The notes below the pieces were generated by a model. It was not told the DNA's origin. It saw nothing but the letters and a program-made list of their open reading frames with translations, and made no database searches. The position numbers and the translations under genes are program-made. Shown here piece after piece: positions 21,195 through 29,429 of a stretch of DNA of 64,000 nucleotides (the first letter of the stretch is position 1; each line of letters begins with the position of its first letter). The DNA comes from Deltaproteobacteria bacterium (GTDB taxonomy: Bacteria > Myxococcota_A > UBA9160 > UBA4427). Location of the stretch: NCBI GenBank assembly GCA_029261835.1, contig JAJDAO010000078.1, forward strand, positions 62,001 through 126,000, in the 5' to 3' direction.

Positions 21195-21890
21195 TCAAAC
21201 CTCTGAAAACGCTACCGAAGTACCCGCCACTGCGATGTAGTGAACGAGCCGACCAGCCCGCTCACCATCACGTCGATAAGAATAGAAACGTGACGCATCG
21301 CAGCATGTGCACGCTTCGCTCAGTACCGCAATACGCCGACGGTTGAGCCCAACACGCAGCAGTTCGCAGCGGGCCAGGGCGGCGAGGTCGAGCAGGCTGT
21401 GGCCCGGCCGTGAGGGCCTGACGGCCGGCTCCAGGTCGGATCCGAAACGCGCGGCGAGCGCAGTGACAACACGGCGATCAACCTCGTAGCAACAGCGACC
21501 AATACGCGGGCCGATGACGGCAACGAGATCTCCTCCGCACGCGGCCTCGGCGGCCAGGGCCTCGACTCCCGCGGCCACGACCCCACTCGCGAGCCCACGC
21601 CAGCCAGCGTGAACCGCCGCAACTGCGCCACCCCCAGGCGCGGCCACAAGAATCGGCACGCAGTCGGCCGTCAGCACGCCCACCACACTGCCCACTCGAG
21701 TCGAGACGACGGCGTCCGCTTCGACGGGTGCGAGCCGCCCCGTGACGCCGACACGTGCGACCGCGGCACCGTGGACCTGTCGCGGCCGCAGGAACCCAGA
21801 CGGCTCCGGGAGACCACGCAGGCCGAAGCCGTGCGCGACACCGCAGCTCGCCAGCAGCGGGTGGCGAATCGGCCGACCCTGCGGAACCAC
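21195..21890 (-). CDS. pgeF: PgeF/YfiH-family multicopper-like hydrolase (peptidoglycan editing factor)
   Basis: A 231-residue protein of the YfiH (DUF152, laccase-like) family. The metal-site motifs are all present: R-Q-V-H-G near residue 38, L-T-A-D-C-V-P-I-L near 75, V-H-A-G-W-R-G-L near 95, and the C-T-C-C-D-A-S-R-F-Y-S-Y-R-R-D-G end. In E. coli YfiH trims aberrant L-Ser from peptidoglycan stem peptides; other members act on nucleosides. GTG 21890 begins two bases after the pseudouridine synthase stop, so the two genes form an operon. The N-terminus is shorter than usual, possibly missing the first strand. Confidence 0.88.
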   Translation of the reverse strand: MVPQGRPIRHPLLASCGVAHGFGLRGLPEPSGFLRPRQVHGAAVARVGVTGRLAPVEADAVVSTRVGSVVGVLTADCVPILVAAPGGGAVAAVHAGWRGLASGVVAAGVEALAAEAACGGDLVAVIGPRIGRCCYEVDRRVVTALAARFGSDLEPAVRPSRPGHSLLDLAALARCELLRVGLNRRRIAVLSEACTCCDASRFYSYRRDGERAGRLVHYIAVAGTSVAFSEV

Positions 21891-21892
21891 GG

Positions 21893-22858
21893 CTAGCGCT
21901 CGCTCTCGCGCAGCCGAGTGTGCAGCCGCTGCAAGTCTTCGGGCAGGGCCGCTTCGAAGGACATCTTCTGCCCTGTGCGGGGGTGTGCAATGCCGAGAAC
22001 GGCCGCATGGAGTGCAGGCCTGCCCAGCCCCGCGCTGGCACTCGTCGCGTCGTGACGCGCCTTGCCGTAGATCGCGTCCCCCGCGATGGGAAGACCTGCC
22101 GAGCTGAGATGAACGCGGATCTGGTGCGTCCGCCCGGTCTCGGGGCGAACTTCCAGATGGCTCTGCTGACTGGCGGGGTAGCGCTCAAGCAGGCGCCAGA
22201 GCGTCAGCGCCGGACGGGCCGAGCGACTGCGGACGGACATGCGCTTGCGATCTCTGGGGTGGCGTCCAATTGGCCAATCGATCTTGCCGGTGTCAGCTCG
22301 CGGAACCCCCCTGACGAAGGCCTGATAGCGGCGATCGATCGTGTGGTCGTGAAACTGCCGCGCCAGCGCGCGATGCGCGGCATCATTCTTTGCGGCCAGC
22401 ATGACGCCCGACGTACCTCGATCGAGGCGATGCACGATACCCGGGCGCAGGACGCCCCCTACGCCCGCCAGATCACCGCAGTGATGCAGCAGCGCATTGA
22501 CGAGTGTCCCACTGGGATGGCCGGGTGCCGGGTGCACGACCATGCCGGCAGCCTTGTCTACGACAACCAGATCAGCGTCTTCGTAGAGCACGCGGAGCGG
22601 TATTTCCTCCGGCAGCGCCTTGGCGGCGACCGGCTCGGGGCACGTCGCCTCCAGCACGTCCCCGGCGACCACGGACTGGCTCGCGCGAAGCGCCGGGCGA
22701 CCGGAGTGCGTGACGCGCCCCGCATCGATCCAGCGGCGAATCTGCGCTCGCGCGACACCTGTCAGCATGGCCAAGGCCACGTCGAGACGCTGGCCCGCGG
22801 CCTCCTCGTCTACGACAAACAGAAGCCGCTCGGACGCGTCATTGGCATTCTTCGGCAT
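21893..22858 (-). CDS. RluD-family 23S rRNA pseudouridine synthase
   Basis: A 321-residue RluA/RluD-type enzyme. An N-terminal S4 RNA-binding domain (G-Q-R-L-D-V-A-L, then I-R-R-W-I-D-A-G-R-V-T) spans residues ~17-75. The catalytic domain contains the H-R-L-D-R-G-T-S-G-V-M-L-A-A-K motif with the essential Asp, and the later R-P-E-T-G-R-T-H-Q-I-R-V-H-L. The S4 domain plus gene order next to pgeF fits RluD, which modifies helix 69 of 23S rRNA, but RluC-like specificity is not excluded. ATG 22858 is the first codon of the family N-terminus. Operon with pgeF. Confidence 0.9.
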   Translation of the reverse strand: MPKNANDASERLLFVVDEEAAGQRLDVALAMLTGVARAQIRRWIDAGRVTHSGRPALRASQSVVAGDVLEATCPEPVAAKALPEEIPLRVLYEDADLVVVDKAAGMVVHPAPGHPSGTLVNALLHHCGDLAGVGGVLRPGIVHRLDRGTSGVMLAAKNDAAHRALARQFHDHTIDRRYQAFVRGVPRADTGKIDWPIGRHPRDRKRMSVRSRSARPALTLWRLLERYPASQQSHLEVRPETGRTHQIRVHLSSAGLPIAGDAIYGKARHDATSASAGLGRPALHAAVLGIAHPRTGQKMSFEAALPEDLQRLHTRLRESER

Positions 22859-22892
22859 GGCGTCCGAGAACCTGGGGAGCCCTTTACCGCGG

Positions 22893-23555
22893 TCACCGGC
22901 GACCGAGAAAGCGCGGACGCCCCTGGTCGGCGCGAACTCTCTCGACGCGCGCCAGATAACCCGTCACCACCTTTCGCGGATCAAGGCCAATGGTCTTCGA
23001 GTAGGCGGTCACGAACCCGCGGACATAAACCGTGGCCGGCAGATCGTCGAAGTTTTCCTCCTCGAGATGGCGCAGATTCGTCGTGCTCACCTTCGTGACT
23101 TCGGCAATCTCGTCGAGCTCGATACCGCGCCGCATCCTGGCCCGGCGCAGCTTCGCGCCGTCGAAATCGCCAGCCTCTTCTTCGACATCCGCTGCGAAAT
23201 CGATGAAAGCTTTGCCCAGCAGCGACAGCTCCTCGACTTGCCTCGTCGACGGACCGCCGCTGTCGAATTCGCTGGGGCTTGCCTCCTGGTCGCACTCGAC
23301 CGAGTCGCCCGCCTCGAGAGTTCTCGACGTCTCATAGGCTCGGCGCCTCTCGGCGTCAGAGAGCACGTGATAGGCCTCTTCGACACGATCTCTGATGACA
23401 GTCGCATCGCTGTCGCCGAAGACGGAGTAGAGAGCCAGCGAACCCGAGCCGTACGCCTCCCGCGCGATGCGATAGGCCCGCTCGATCTCCTCAAGCGTGG
23501 CGTCGCGCGCTACCTCCAACACCTCATAATGGCTCTGCTCGTTCAGCGTCCTCAC
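22893..23555 (-). CDS. Degenerate J-domain plus RodZ-type HTH protein
   Basis: A 220-residue protein. Residues ~8-75 resemble a DnaJ J-domain (H-Y-E-V-L-E-V-A-R-D-A-T-L-E-E-I and V-L-S-D-A-E-R-R-R-A-Y-E), but the H-P-D tripeptide needed to stimulate DnaK is absent; an unrelated loop stands in its place. Residues ~135-210 form a RodZ-like helix-turn-helix (L-R-R-A-R...I-A-E-V-T-K-V-S, then V-Y-V-R-G-F-V-T-A-Y-S-K-T-I-G-L-D). There is no membrane segment after it, unlike RodZ. The GTG overlaps the stop of the MinD-like gene (GTGA), showing coupling. Both genes probably act in one cytoplasmic complex, perhaps in localisation or regulation. Function is unknown. Confidence 0.75.
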   Translation of the reverse strand: MRTLNEQSHYEVLEVARDATLEEIERAYRIAREAYGSGSLALYSVFGDSDATVIRDRVEEAYHVLSDAERRRAYETSRTLEAGDSVECDQEASPSEFDSGGPSTRQVEELSLLGKAFIDFAADVEEEAGDFDGAKLRRARMRRGIELDEIAEVTKVSTTNLRHLEEENFDDLPATVYVRGFVTAYSKTIGLDPRKVVTGYLARVERVRADQGRPRFLGRR

Positions 23556-24517
23556 GGACGTCTCTCGCCTCCCGCGCGGTCGGCCGACACCGAGCCGACC
23601 GGCAGGCCGGCCAGCTTGTGAGCGATCCGCTGCAGATAGATCGCGGCATCCGAGCCAGCTTGAAAGTCCAAGACCGGCTTGCGCGCCACGACCGACCTGC
23701 GAACCGCGTCGTCGTGGTTCACGTAGCCCAGGTAGTCTCCCTCGATGCCGAAGTACTTGCGACACACGCTCGACACCGCAAAACCCAGCTTCACATCTTC
23801 GGCGGTCCTGACGCCATTGATCACGATGCGTGGCCGAAATGCCCGCATCGTCTCGACGAAGCGCCGGCCCTCGAGCGGATCGAGTGCCTCGACCTCTCGC
23901 AACAGATCATGGGGCGTTCGGATACCGCGCTCGTTGCGCTGGTCCATCGCCTGTGTGACGAGCTTCCTCACTCCGTGTCCGACCATCGCGAGGCGCAGCC
24001 GGCGGTAGAAAGCGGCGCGCAAGAACGAGTACGCGTTCTCGACCGAGGTCGGCTCCGGCTGCAGCACCAACAGACCCTCGTCACCCACCAGGAAGTAATC
24101 CAGGACTGACGCGTGGATACCGGCGCCGAGGTCCAGCAGCACGAAATCAGCCGGGAGCTGCCGCAGCGAGCGCATCAGGCGCACGCGTCGCAGGTGACTC
24201 GGCTGAGCCTCCGCCAAGTTTGCGTGCGTACCGGCGATGATCTGCAAGTTGGGCTCGCCACTGTCGATCAGCAGCTTGCCGAGGTCGTCCTCTCGCTGAG
24301 CGACGAAGTCGGCCAGGCTGACCAGCGGTGTCGGTACGCCGAGACAGGTGTGGAGATTCGCGCCCTCGAGATCGGCGTCGACCGCCACCACGCGGTATCC
24401 GGCCCGCGCCAGGGCGACGGCGAGATTAGCCGTAATAAATGTCTTACCGACGCCGCCCTTGCCACCCCCGAGCGATAGGATGCGCGCCCCGACCGCCGTC
24501 CGGTCATCGCGCGTCAC
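23552..24517 (-). CDS. MinD/ParA-family P-loop ATPase (FlhG/YlxH-like)
   Basis: A 321-residue deviant Walker ATPase. The P-loop is L-G-G-G-K-G-G-V-G-K-T with the signature first Lys, followed by V-V-A-V-D-A-D-L-E-G-A-N-L-H and L-L-D-L-G-A-G as Walker B. These proteins dimerise on ATP and position or segregate cargo such as flagella, chemoreceptors or DNA. GTG 24517 puts the P-loop near the N-terminus as in relatives; the frame is open to a GTG at 24655, which would add 46 residues of Arg-rich sequence. I see no C-terminal amphipathic helix of the MinD type. It is coupled to the J-like/HTH gene, a plausible partner. Confidence 0.8.
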   Translation of the reverse strand: MTRDDRTAVGARILSLGGGKGGVGKTFITANLAVALARAGYRVVAVDADLEGANLHTCLGVPTPLVSLADFVAQREDDLGKLLIDSGEPNLQIIAGTHANLAEAQPSHLRRVRLMRSLRQLPADFVLLDLGAGIHASVLDYFLVGDEGLLVLQPEPTSVENAYSFLRAAFYRRLRLAMVGHGVRKLVTQAMDQRNERGIRTPHDLLREVEALDPLEGRRFVETMRAFRPRIVINGVRTAEDVKLGFAVSSVCRKYFGIEGDYLGYVNHDDAVRRSVVARKPVLDFQAGSDAAIYLQRIAHKLAGLPVGSVSADRAGGERRP

Positions 24518-24763
24518 GCCACCGGCGTCGACTCGATTCCTGGATTCCGTGGTACACCCCCGAGGCCCGGCTACCTGACTCTCTCGCGCTTGCTCACGCT
24601 TGACGGGTCGAACTCTCGCGGCGCTCGGCCCTACTTGTCGTTCCCAGCGCTCCACGTCAGCCTTGCCCGCCGGCCGCAGCGCAGAACACGCAGTCGGGTC
24701 GGCAGCGAGGAGAACTCGAAAGCGATCTCCCTCGTCGAAGGCTACCCAATGGGGCAGGGCCCT

Positions 24764-26197
24764 TCAACGCAGCGACTCGCTGACGGCCTGCACGATGGAG
24801 TCGACCTCATCATCTTGCACGGTTCGCAGGTCGAGCAGAACTGCCTCGTCACGCGTGCGAGACAGAACCGGAACGGTCGCCGTTCGCAGGCGCATGGCGA
24901 GTTCACCCGCGCTGCGCGAATGCCGCAGTGAGAGCACTACCGTCTCGAGTTCGAAGCCGGGCAACGAGCCGCCACCCACCGGAACGCGGTCGCGTTCCAA
25001 CCGGAACTTCACACCCGGCGAGCCGGCGGCGGCGAGCGCTTCCAGTCGCTCGGCAAGTGAGCGCGTGCGGGCCTCCAGCTCGTCGATCGGCATGAGGAGC
25101 TGACGAATGATCGGCAAGTCGCGTGCGGCATCGCCCTCGAGCAAGCGCGAGAGGGTCCAGTCAAGGGCGGCCAGGGTCATCTTGTCGAGTCGCAGCGCCC
25201 GGGCCAGCGGGTTGGACCGCATCGCAGCCACCAGCTCCTGCCGGCCCAGGGCGATTCCCGCCTGTGGACCGCCCATCAGCTTGTCGCCCGAGAAGCAGAC
25301 GAGATCGGGACCGAGGCGAACACGGGCCGGCGCAAACGACTCGGGCGGAAAGCCGTGGTCCTGGAGATCGATCAACGTGGCGCTGCCGAGATCTTCCATG
25401 ACGGGCACTCCACGCGTGCGGCCGATCTCGACCAACTCCTGAAGCTCGACCTCCTTCACGAAGCCTTTCAGCTCGAAGTTGCTGCGATGGACCTTGAGGA
25501 GCAGGGCCGTGTCGGGCCCGATCGCCTGCTCGTAGTCGCGCGCGTGGGTGCGGTTCGTACTCCCGATCTCGACGAGCTTGACACCCGCCCGCCGCATGAT
25601 CTCAGGTACGCGAAAAGACCCGCCAATCTCGACCAACTCACCGCGGGAGACGATGACCTCTCGGCCGGCGGCCAGGGTATTGAGCGCCAGAAAGACCGCG
25701 GCGGCGTTGTTGTTGCAGGCGAGGGCGGCCTCACTGCCGGAAAGCAGCTGGAGCTTGTGCTCGAGGGATCCCAGCCGGTTGCCGCGACGACCCGTCGCCA
25801 CGTCGAACTCCAGATTCGAGTAGCCGACGGCGGCGGCAGCAGCGGCGGCGGCGGCACCAGGCGCCATCGGAGCCCGACCGAGATTCGTGTGGAGCACGAC
25901 CCCGGTCGCGTTGATCACGCGTCTCGGGTGCGGCATGGCGAGCTGCTCCGCCTCCGCGGCCGCGCGCTGCAGCCAGTCAGTCGCATCCTGCCCCTCTGGG
26001 GACGGCAGGCTGGTAGGCGGCGCCCCGGTGACGCTCGGGGCTAGCCGCGCCCGAGCCTCCGCAACCACTCGGCGAGCTCCTTCGGTGACCGCCCAGCGAG
26101 GCAGATCCGGCCGCTGGCCGCGCAGCTGCCGGCTGAGCCGATCGACCGAGGGCAGCACTCTTCGGGGATCCGAGTTGACGTCGCGCGTGAGATCCAT
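24764..26197 (-). CDS. selA: L-seryl-tRNA(Sec) selenium transferase
   Basis: A 477-residue PLP enzyme that converts Ser-tRNA(Sec) to Sec-tRNA(Sec) using selenophosphate. The N-terminal tRNA-binding domain has L-P-S-V-D-R-L. Conserved segments follow: R-R-V-I-N-A-T-G-V-V-L-H-T-N-L-G-R-A, S-R-G-E-L-V-E-I-G-G-S-F-R, and the PLP Lys in C-F-S-G-D-K-L-M-G-G-P-Q-A-G. A polyalanine stretch (about residues 114-123) lies in a helix. Length is normal. No selB, selD or tRNA-Sec was found in the window, so the rest of the selenocysteine pathway must lie elsewhere. Confidence 0.96.
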   Translation of the reverse strand: MDLTRDVNSDPRRVLPSVDRLSRQLRGQRPDLPRWAVTEGARRVVAEARARLAPSVTGAPPTSLPSPEGQDATDWLQRAAAEAEQLAMPHPRRVINATGVVLHTNLGRAPMAPGAAAAAAAAAVGYSNLEFDVATGRRGNRLGSLEHKLQLLSGSEAALACNNNAAAVFLALNTLAAGREVIVSRGELVEIGGSFRVPEIMRRAGVKLVEIGSTNRTHARDYEQAIGPDTALLLKVHRSNFELKGFVKEVELQELVEIGRTRGVPVMEDLGSATLIDLQDHGFPPESFAPARVRLGPDLVCFSGDKLMGGPQAGIALGRQELVAAMRSNPLARALRLDKMTLAALDWTLSRLLEGDAARDLPIIRQLLMPIDELEARTRSLAERLEALAAAGSPGVKFRLERDRVPVGGGSLPGFELETVVLSLRHSRSAGELAMRLRTATVPVLSRTRDEAVLLDLRTVQDDEVDSIVQAVSESLR

Positions 26198-26706
26198 GAT
26201 CGTAGTCCCGAGTTATTCAACGGAGAGAGCTGGTAACTGTCCGGCATCCGCGAGGGATGAGAGGTCCGAGGGATCTACCAAACCCACGGGGATTTGAGGG
26301 CGATCAAGAAGAGAACCCAACGTCCGCGCGCCGACATGGGAATCGGCCCGGGCGGGCGAGCCGGACAAGCCCGACGAGATGAACGGCGGCGGGGCGCTGC
26401 CAAATGGGACTCGTAGGGCCGGTCATCCAGCCGAGACCGTAGGTCGAGAAACTGTGCGAGTCAATATTTTACGCTTTAACTTCGGGATATTAGAGAGAGT
26501 CTTCGTTCTCTCGAAGTGCTGTCGAGGCACTTCGAGACCCAGCTAGATCCCCGCCACCGCAGCCACCCGCTGCGGGTCATAGACCTTCCGAACATCTCGA
26601 GACGGCTCGCCAACGCCGGAGGAGGCGAGACCCGCGGGTCCAGTACCGCCCACGTGAGGCGGGCGACCACGCGTGCCGCACTCCCCTACTCCGAAGCGGG
26701 TGGAGA
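26198..26706. other. Divergent intergenic region between selA and the RNase E/G gene
   Basis: About 510 bases with no supportable gene. It should carry promoters for selA (leftward) and the rng operon (rightward). The AT-rich patch at about 26462-26495 (AATATTTTACGC..., GGATATTAG) and an adjacent small hairpin (AGAGAG...CTCTCG, near 26492-26517) are the best candidates for promoter or leader structure. Searched by eye for tRNA-Sec without success. Confidence 0.45.
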
Positions 26707-28737
26707 ATGCAGAACGAGATCATCATCAACGCCGACACCGGCGAAACGCGCGTGGCGCTGCTCGAGCGCTCGATCTTCAGCGAGCTTCACATCGAGCGTG
26801 AGCTAGGCAAGAGCGTGGTTGGCGACGTCGTCAAGGGCCGGGTGAGCCGGGTGCTGCCCGGCATGCAGGCCGCGTTCGTCGACATCGGCCTCGAGAAGGC
26901 AGCGTTCTTGTACGTGGGCGACTACTTCGCCAATTCGTCGGCCGACGGCGGCGAGAACGGGGACATGCCGCGACCCGCCCGGCGACGCCGCAACGGGGGG
27001 CGGGTGCAGCCGCCGAAGATCGAGACGGTGCTCAGCGAGGGCCAGGAGATCGTGGTCCAAATCGCCAAGGCTCCGATCGGCACCAAGGGTGCGCGGATCA
27101 CCTCGAACATCTCGATTCCCGGCCGCCACCTCGTGCTGACTCCGTGGTCGCGCCGGGTCGGGGTCTCGCGCCGCATCGGGGCGGACCGAGAGCGCAAGCG
27201 CCTACGCGAAATCGTCGACAAGCTGCGTCCCGAGGAGCTGGGATTCATCATCCGAACAGCAGGCGACGGCGTTCGCAGCGCCGATCTCGAGGCCGACATC
27301 CACTATCTGGCGTCGATCTGGCACAAGGTGCAGCTCAGGAGCGCAGAGAAGACCGCGCCCTGCGTGCTCCATTCCGAGCACGATCTGTCGCTCAGGATCA
27401 TCCGAGACATCGCGAACTCGGAGACCAAGCGCATCGTGATCGACTCCAAGCAGGCCTACGACATCATCGAGGAGTTCGTGGACGAGTTCGTCGCCGACCC
27501 GAAACCCGAAATCGTGCACTATCAGGAGCCCGTACCGATCTTCGACCACTTCGGGCTGGAGCCGCAGATTCACGCCAACCTCGAGCGCAAGGTCTGGCTC
27601 AAGTCGGGCGGCTCGCTGATCGTGGACCAGAGCGAGGCGCTGACCGCCATCGATGTCAACACCGGCCGGTTCGTGGGCAAGAGAGACCTCGAAGAGACTG
27701 TCTTTCGGACCAACCTGGAGGCGGTCAAGGAGATCGTCAATCAGCTCCGCTTCCGCAATATCGGCGGCCTGATCATCATCGACCTGATCGACATGGAGTC
27801 GGCCGACCACCGGGACAAGGTCTACCGCGCTCTGCAGGACGCCCTGCGGGTGGACAAGGCGCGGACGAACATTCTGAAGATCTCGGAACTCGGACTGGTG
27901 GAAATGACGCGCAAGCGCACGCGCGAAAACCTGGTCCAGACGCTGTGCGAGCCCTGCGCCTACTGCGAGGGCCGGGGCTATGTGCTGTCGGGCGAGAGCG
28001 TCGCTTACAACATCCTTCGGGAGATCCGCACCGACCTGCCCCGCTTCTGCGGACGCCGCATCGCAATCAGCGTCAGCCCGCGCGTCGCCGAGCAGCTCCT
28101 CGGAGCCGAGAACAAGCCGCTGACCGTGCTCTCCGAAGAACTCGGGCGCGAGATCGAGGTTCGAGCCCGCCCCGGTCTGCACCAAGAACAGTTCGAGGTG
28201 GAGGCGCTCGACGAGGGGCCGCCTGTCTCGATGCCGTTGCGCTGGCTGCGCGACCCTGCAGAGATCGCCGCAGAAGAGGAAACGCGGGCCAAGAAGAACA
28301 ACAAGGGCCGCAACTCGCGGCGACGATCCCGCTCGCGAAGACCCACCGATGAGGCGGAGCAAGAAGAGGAGAATGCTCCGGGGACGAGCGCGACCGAGCC
28401 CAGCGCGGGTGGCGCAGAGTCGACGACTGCGGCCGGCGGTGAGGTGGACCGAGGCGATCAAGCGCCTGGCGAGTCGAGGCCAGAGCTCCCCGCCATTGCC
28501 GGCGCCGCGGCCGTTGTCGCCGGCGGTCTGGCCTCCGCCGACGAGCGGCCCGTATCCGCCCCCCCAGAGGAAGCGCCCGAGACCGCCGCAGCGCCTCTCG
28601 CTGTGGGCTCCTCACCCGGAAGTGAGAGCGGAGGCGGGCCCATGGTGAGCTCGACCCTGCAACCGCTTGACGATGCAACGGAATCACGGATACTTCCGCG
28701 CTCCGAAGAAGACGAGGACGACTCATGTATGCCGTAG
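26707..28737 (+). CDS. rng: Ribonuclease E/G family endoribonuclease
   Basis: A 676-residue RNase E/G. The S1 RNA-binding domain (V-K-G-R-V-S-R-V-L-P-G-M-Q-A-A-F-V-D-I-G) spans residues ~38-120, with a basic Gly/Arg insertion near 95. The catalytic DNase I-like domain holds the Mg ligands in A-I-D-V-N-T-G and I-I-I-D-L-I-D-M. The zinc-link Cys residues are in C-E-P-C-A-Y-C-E-G-R-G. After residue ~515 comes an Arg-rich patch (R-R-R-S-R-S-R-R), then ~150 Ala/Glu/Pro-rich residues, reminiscent of the disordered RNase E tail that can scaffold degradosome partners. The last 13 bases overlap rplU. Whether it acts as RNase E or G cannot be decided. Confidence 0.93.
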   Translation: MQNEIIINADTGETRVALLERSIFSELHIERELGKSVVGDVVKGRVSRVLPGMQAAFVDIGLEKAAFLYVGDYFANSSADGGENGDMPRPARRRRNGGRVQPPKIETVLSEGQEIVVQIAKAPIGTKGARITSNISIPGRHLVLTPWSRRVGVSRRIGADRERKRLREIVDKLRPEELGFIIRTAGDGVRSADLEADIHYLASIWHKVQLRSAEKTAPCVLHSEHDLSLRIIRDIANSETKRIVIDSKQAYDIIEEFVDEFVADPKPEIVHYQEPVPIFDHFGLEPQIHANLERKVWLKSGGSLIVDQSEALTAIDVNTGRFVGKRDLEETVFRTNLEAVKEIVNQLRFRNIGGLIIIDLIDMESADHRDKVYRALQDALRVDKARTNILKISELGLVEMTRKRTRENLVQTLCEPCAYCEGRGYVLSGESVAYNILREIRTDLPRFCGRRIAISVSPRVAEQLLGAENKPLTVLSEELGREIEVRARPGLHQEQFEVEALDEGPPVSMPLRWLRDPAEIAAEEETRAKKNNKGRNSRRRSRSRRPTDEAEQEEENAPGTSATEPSAGGAESTTAAGGEVDRGDQAPGESRPELPAIAGAAAVVAGGLASADERPVSAPPEEAPETAAAPLAVGSSPGSESGGGPMVSSTLQPLDDATESRILPRSEEDEDDSCMP

Positions 28738-29039
28738 TTCGCACGGGTGGGAAGCAGGTTCGGGTCGAGCCCGGCGAGAGCGTTCGGGTCGAGAAGCTCC
28801 CGGGTGAGGTCGGAGAGGTCATCGAGCTTGATGACGTACTGCTGGTCGGCGGTGATGACGATGACATCAAGATCGGTACACCGGTGGTCGACGGAGCCAG
28901 AGTGGTGGGAACCATCACCAGCCAGGATCGCCACAGGAAGATCACGATCTTCAAGATGAAGCGACGCACGGGCTATCGCCGCAAGCAGGGGCATCGGCAG
29001 TCCTACACGGAGATCCGCGTCGACAAGATCGAAGGATGA
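28725..29039 (+). CDS. rplU: Ribosomal protein L21
   Basis: A 104-residue protein of normal length beginning [13 protein letters not shown], the bL21 signature, and ending in the basic [13 protein letters not shown] segment that contacts 23S rRNA. The ATG lies inside the end of the rng gene, and the purine-rich rng codons just before it (GAGGACGAC) probably serve as ribosome site, implying coupled translation. rpmA follows after 30 bases. Confidence 0.96.
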   Translation: MYAVVRTGGKQVRVEPGESVRVEKLPGEVGEVIELDDVLLVGGDDDDIKIGTPVVDGARVVGTITSQDRHRKITIFKMKRRTGYRRKQGHRQSYTEIRVDKIEG

Positions 29040-29069
29040 GCCGGAGAGGGTTGGGAAGGATCAGAAGAG

Positions 29070-29324
29070 ATGGCGCACAAGAAGGGGCAGGGTAGCTCCC
29101 GCAACGGACGGGACAGCAACGGCCAGCGGCGAGGCGTCAAGGTCTTCGGTGGCCAGACGGTGCATGCCGGTTCGATCCTGGTTCGCCAGCTCGGAACCAG
29201 GATTCACCCGGGCCGCAACGTCGGCTGCGGCAGGGACTACACACTCTTCGCCCTGAGCGACGGTGTCGTGAGCTACGACAAATCACGCGGTCGCACGCGC
29301 GCCCACATCGAAGTAGAGCAGTAG
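29070..29324 (+). CDS. rpmA: Ribosomal protein L27
   Basis: An 84-residue bL27 with the invariant start [15 protein letters not shown], whose flexible tail reaches the peptidyl-transferase centre. The core has [10 protein letters not shown] and H-P-G-R-N-V-G. It carries no N-terminal cleavage extension of the Firmicutes type. A GGAAGGATCAGAAGAG ribosome region precedes ATG 29070. L21-L27-Obg is a very common bacterial order. Confidence 0.97.
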   Translation: MAHKKGQGSSRNGRDSNGQRRGVKVFGGQTVHAGSILVRQLGTRIHPGRNVGCGRDYTLFALSDGVVSYDKSRGRTRAHIEVEQ

Positions 29325-29429
29325 CCACACCCGCTTCTTCGATCGCCTTCTCGTGACGGCGTTACGGCGTCATCGGGTGCCGCGCCATGGCGAGTGATCG
29401 CCACGCGTGCTGGCAGGCAGGCGATCGAA

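Noticed and set aside
21755-23098. Long open frame on the plus strand across pgeF, the pseudouridine synthase and the J-like gene
   Set aside because: It crosses three well-supported genes on the other strand and has no family match by eye.
26198-26706. Possible tRNA-Sec gene next to selA
   Set aside because: No long acceptor/T-arm cloverleaf or TCA anticodon loop was found on either strand.
27202-28461. Long open frame (about 419 codons) on the minus strand opposite the RNase E/G gene
   Set aside because: Antisense shadow with no recognisable motif.
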